A DNA stretch of 64,000 nt, taken from the NCBI RefSeq assembly GCF_042657065.1, contig NZ_JBHSNF010000001.1:1178001-1242000 (forward strand), read 5' to 3'. The position numbers and the translations under genes were made by a program. Numbering within the stretch: position 1 is the stretch's first letter; each line of letters begins with the position of its first letter. The notes beneath the pieces are model-generated. The model did no database searches and was not told where the DNA came from. It saw nothing but the letters and a program-made list of their open reading frames with translations. Origin of the DNA: Rhodanobacter ginsengisoli (lineage in GTDB: Bacteria > Pseudomonadota > Gammaproteobacteria > Xanthomonadales > Rhodanobacteraceae). Of the stretch, positions 62,994 through 64,000 are shown in pieces.

Positions 62994-63893
62994 TCAATGC
63001 AAGGACGCCGAGCGCTCCGATTTCGTGACAGCCGCCAGCCGCGCCAGTTTGCCGGGGTGGCGCAGGCCGTGCATTGCCGTGATGCGCTCGCCGTCGCATT
63101 CGACCCAGATGACCGAGCTCAACGCGTCGCCCGCCCACATCAGCAACGCCGGTGCGCCGTTGAGTGTCGTCATCTCGTAGCGTGCGGCGCCGCGGCCGAG
63201 GTTGCGAGCGATCTGCAGATACAGGCGGGCCAGCCGCTCCGCACCGTACAACGGTCGCAAGGTGGCGCGAACCACGCCGCCGCCATCGCTGATCTGGATC
63301 GCATCCTCGGCGAACAATGCGCGCAGCGCCTCCATGCTGGGCTGGGCCATGGCGGCTACGAAGCGTTCAAGCATGCGTTGCTGCGCGGTGGCGTCGACGT
63401 TGAAGCGCGGTCGCCCCTCGCGCAGGCGCGCCCTGGCCCTGTGCAGGCGCTGGCGGCAGGCGTCCTCGGCAATGCCCAGGATCGATGCCGCCTCGGCGTG
63501 ACTGTAATCGAACACCTCGTGCAGGAGAAATGCGGCGCGCTCCTCGGGACTGAGCTGTTCGAGCAGCAGCAGGAAGGACAGGGTGATCGTCTCGCTGCGT
63601 TCGAGTTCGGCCTCGGGCTGCTCGGCGGACGGCACCAGCGGCTCTGGCAACCAGGGGCCGGTGTAGTGCGCGCGCTCGGTCCTGGCGCGGCGCAGGCGAT
63701 CGAGCGACAGCCGCGTGGTCACCGTGACCAGCCAGGCTTCCGGGTCGTCCAGCGCCGCGGTGTCCTGCGCGTTCCAGCGCAGCCAGGCGTCGTGCAGCAC
63801 GTCCTCGGCGTCGCCGGGTGTACCGAGCATGCGGTAGGCCAGCCCGAACAGGCGCTGGCGGTGTTGCTGGAACAGGGCGGTTTTCGGATCCAT
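62994..63893 (-). CDS. ECF41-type sigma factor (SigJ-like) with SnoaL-like C-terminal domain
   Basis: A 299-residue sigma factor. Region 2 reads LFGLAYRMLGTPGDAEDVLHD, and the linker contains the ECF41 hallmark WLPEP. Region 4 has FDYSHAEAASILGIAEDACRQ. An SnoaL-like C-terminal extension (about 175-295) has DGGG and a HPGKL variant of the family NPDKL motif. This extension replaces an anti-sigma factor and tunes activity. The start at 63893 has GGAG 7 bases upstream. ECF41 factors control themselves and a neighbouring CMD/oxidoreductase/epimerase gene; a CMD gene follows here. Confidence 0.93.
   Translation of the reverse strand: MDPKTALFQQHRQRLFGLAYRMLGTPGDAEDVLHDAWLRWNAQDTAALDDPEAWLVTVTTRLSLDRLRRARTERAHYTGPWLPEPLVPSAEQPEAELERSETITLSFLLLLEQLSPEERAAFLLHEVFDYSHAEAASILGIAEDACRQRLHRARARLREGRPRFNVDATAQQRMLERFVAAMAQPSMEALRALFAEDAIQISDGGGVVRATLRPLYGAERLARLYLQIARNLGRGAARYEMTTLNGAPALLMWAGDALSSVIWVECDGERITAMHGLRHPGKLARLAAVTKSERSASLH
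63004..63030 (-). promoter_or_regulatory. Predicted ECF41 promoter for the CMD gene
   Basis: On the minus strand TGTCAC (-35), a 17-bp spacer and CGTC (-10) lie inside the 3' end of the sigma gene, about 54 bp before the CMD start. TGTCACA...CGTC is the reported ECF41 promoter signature. Confidence 0.7.
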
Positions 63894-63922
63894 GGGACGC
63901 TCCGGCGGAAGGACCTTGCCAG

Positions 63923-63949
63923 GACGCACGACCGATGCAGGACGTGACC
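63923..63949 (-). promoter_or_regulatory. Predicted ECF41 autoregulatory promoter
   Basis: On the minus strand GGTCAC, a 17-bp spacer and CGTC lie 30 bp before the sigma gene start. One mismatch separates it from the element at 63004-63030 and the spacing is identical, so autoregulation is likely. Confidence 0.6.
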
Positions 63950-63951
63950 GC

Positions 63952-63999
63952 TCAGCGGAAGACCGGCCAGGGCGCCAGGAAGATCACCCACATCAGCAG
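63952..63999 (-). CDS. C-terminal tail of an unidentified membrane protein
   Basis: A frame entering from beyond the window ends at 63952-63954. The visible 15 residues (LLMWVIFLAPWPVFR) are strongly hydrophobic and aromatic, like the last membrane helix of an integral membrane protein. Too little is visible to name a family. Its stop lies just before the predicted ECF41 promoter, so a separate upstream gene on the same strand is likely. Confidence 0.4.
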   Translation of the reverse strand: MLMWVIFLAPWPVFR

Positions 64000-64000
64000 C

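Overview
The window is GC-rich, gene-dense chromosomal DNA from a gammaproteobacterium, most likely of the Xanthomonadales (Rhodanobacteraceae/Xanthomonadaceae type, e.g. Rhodanobacter or Dyella). The evidence is the mutS / pncC-recA-recX-alaS-csrA-tRNA-Ser block, the phoB-phoR-ppk-ppx block, several TonB-dependent receptors, an NAD-type isocitrate dehydrogenase and the overall codon style. This placement is inferred from gene content and order, not from a marker-gene search. I see no insertion sequence, prophage or CRISPR array.

Layout. (1) 1-3.1 kb: tail of a FAD monooxygenase, an alpha/beta hydrolase-OsmC fusion, and an SDR gene divergent from an ArsR-type regulator. (2) 3.3-7.6 kb: potassium transporter kup followed by a KdpD-like kinase lacking the usual N-terminal half and a KdpE-like regulator. 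(3) 7.6-12.3 kb: a small monooxygenase, a glutamine amidotransferase, a MarR/small ORF/MFS operon and an M48 membrane protease. (4) 12.5-24.6 kb: an eight-gene co-directional run (TonB receptor, serine hydrolase, DgcA-like epimerase, POT peptide transporter, RpiR regulator, second serine hydrolase, DgcN/DUF1611, M19 dipeptidase). It reads as a pathway for taking up and dismantling D-amino-acid (D-glutamate) peptides, and is the most interesting system here. (5) 24.8-29.7 kb: a DUF4124 protein, then a TPP-riboswitch-controlled TonB receptor and PnuC/PnuT transporter, with an APH-fold kinase next to the riboswitch. (6) 29.8-35.5 kb: an AEC transporter, two paralogous response regulators flanking a membrane-anchored L7/L12-like protein and Hsp15, and katG with an OxyR-type site upstream.

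(7) 35.5-42.2 kb: mutS divergent from a 1190-residue CheB-CheR-PAS-HWE kinase fusion. (8) 42.3-47.9 kb: the housekeeping block pncC, recA, recX, alaS, csrA, tRNA-Ser(GCU). (9) 47.9-48.43 kb: a perfect 258-bp tandem duplication directly behind the tRNA, starting in a long hairpin that mirrors the tRNA 3' end. (10) 48.5-57.6 kb, all on the minus strand: bepA-like protease, phoB, phoR, ppk, ppx, a cyclophilin and lpxH. (11) 57.7-64 kb: grxC, an AhpD-like protein, NAD isocitrate dehydrogenase, an AraC-type regulator converging with a serine hydrolase, and an ECF41-type sigma factor followed by its carboxymuconolactone decarboxylase partner. Matching ECF41-style promoters lie in front of both. A membrane-protein tail ends the window.

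Themes: envelope nutrient uptake (three importer systems with dedicated regulation), potassium and phosphate homeostasis with polyphosphate metabolism, oxidative-stress defence (KatG, OsmC, AhpD-like proteins, Grx, ECF41), and core DNA and RNA maintenance. Start codons were chosen from ribosome-binding sites, signal peptides and family lengths, and often differ from the longest open frame.
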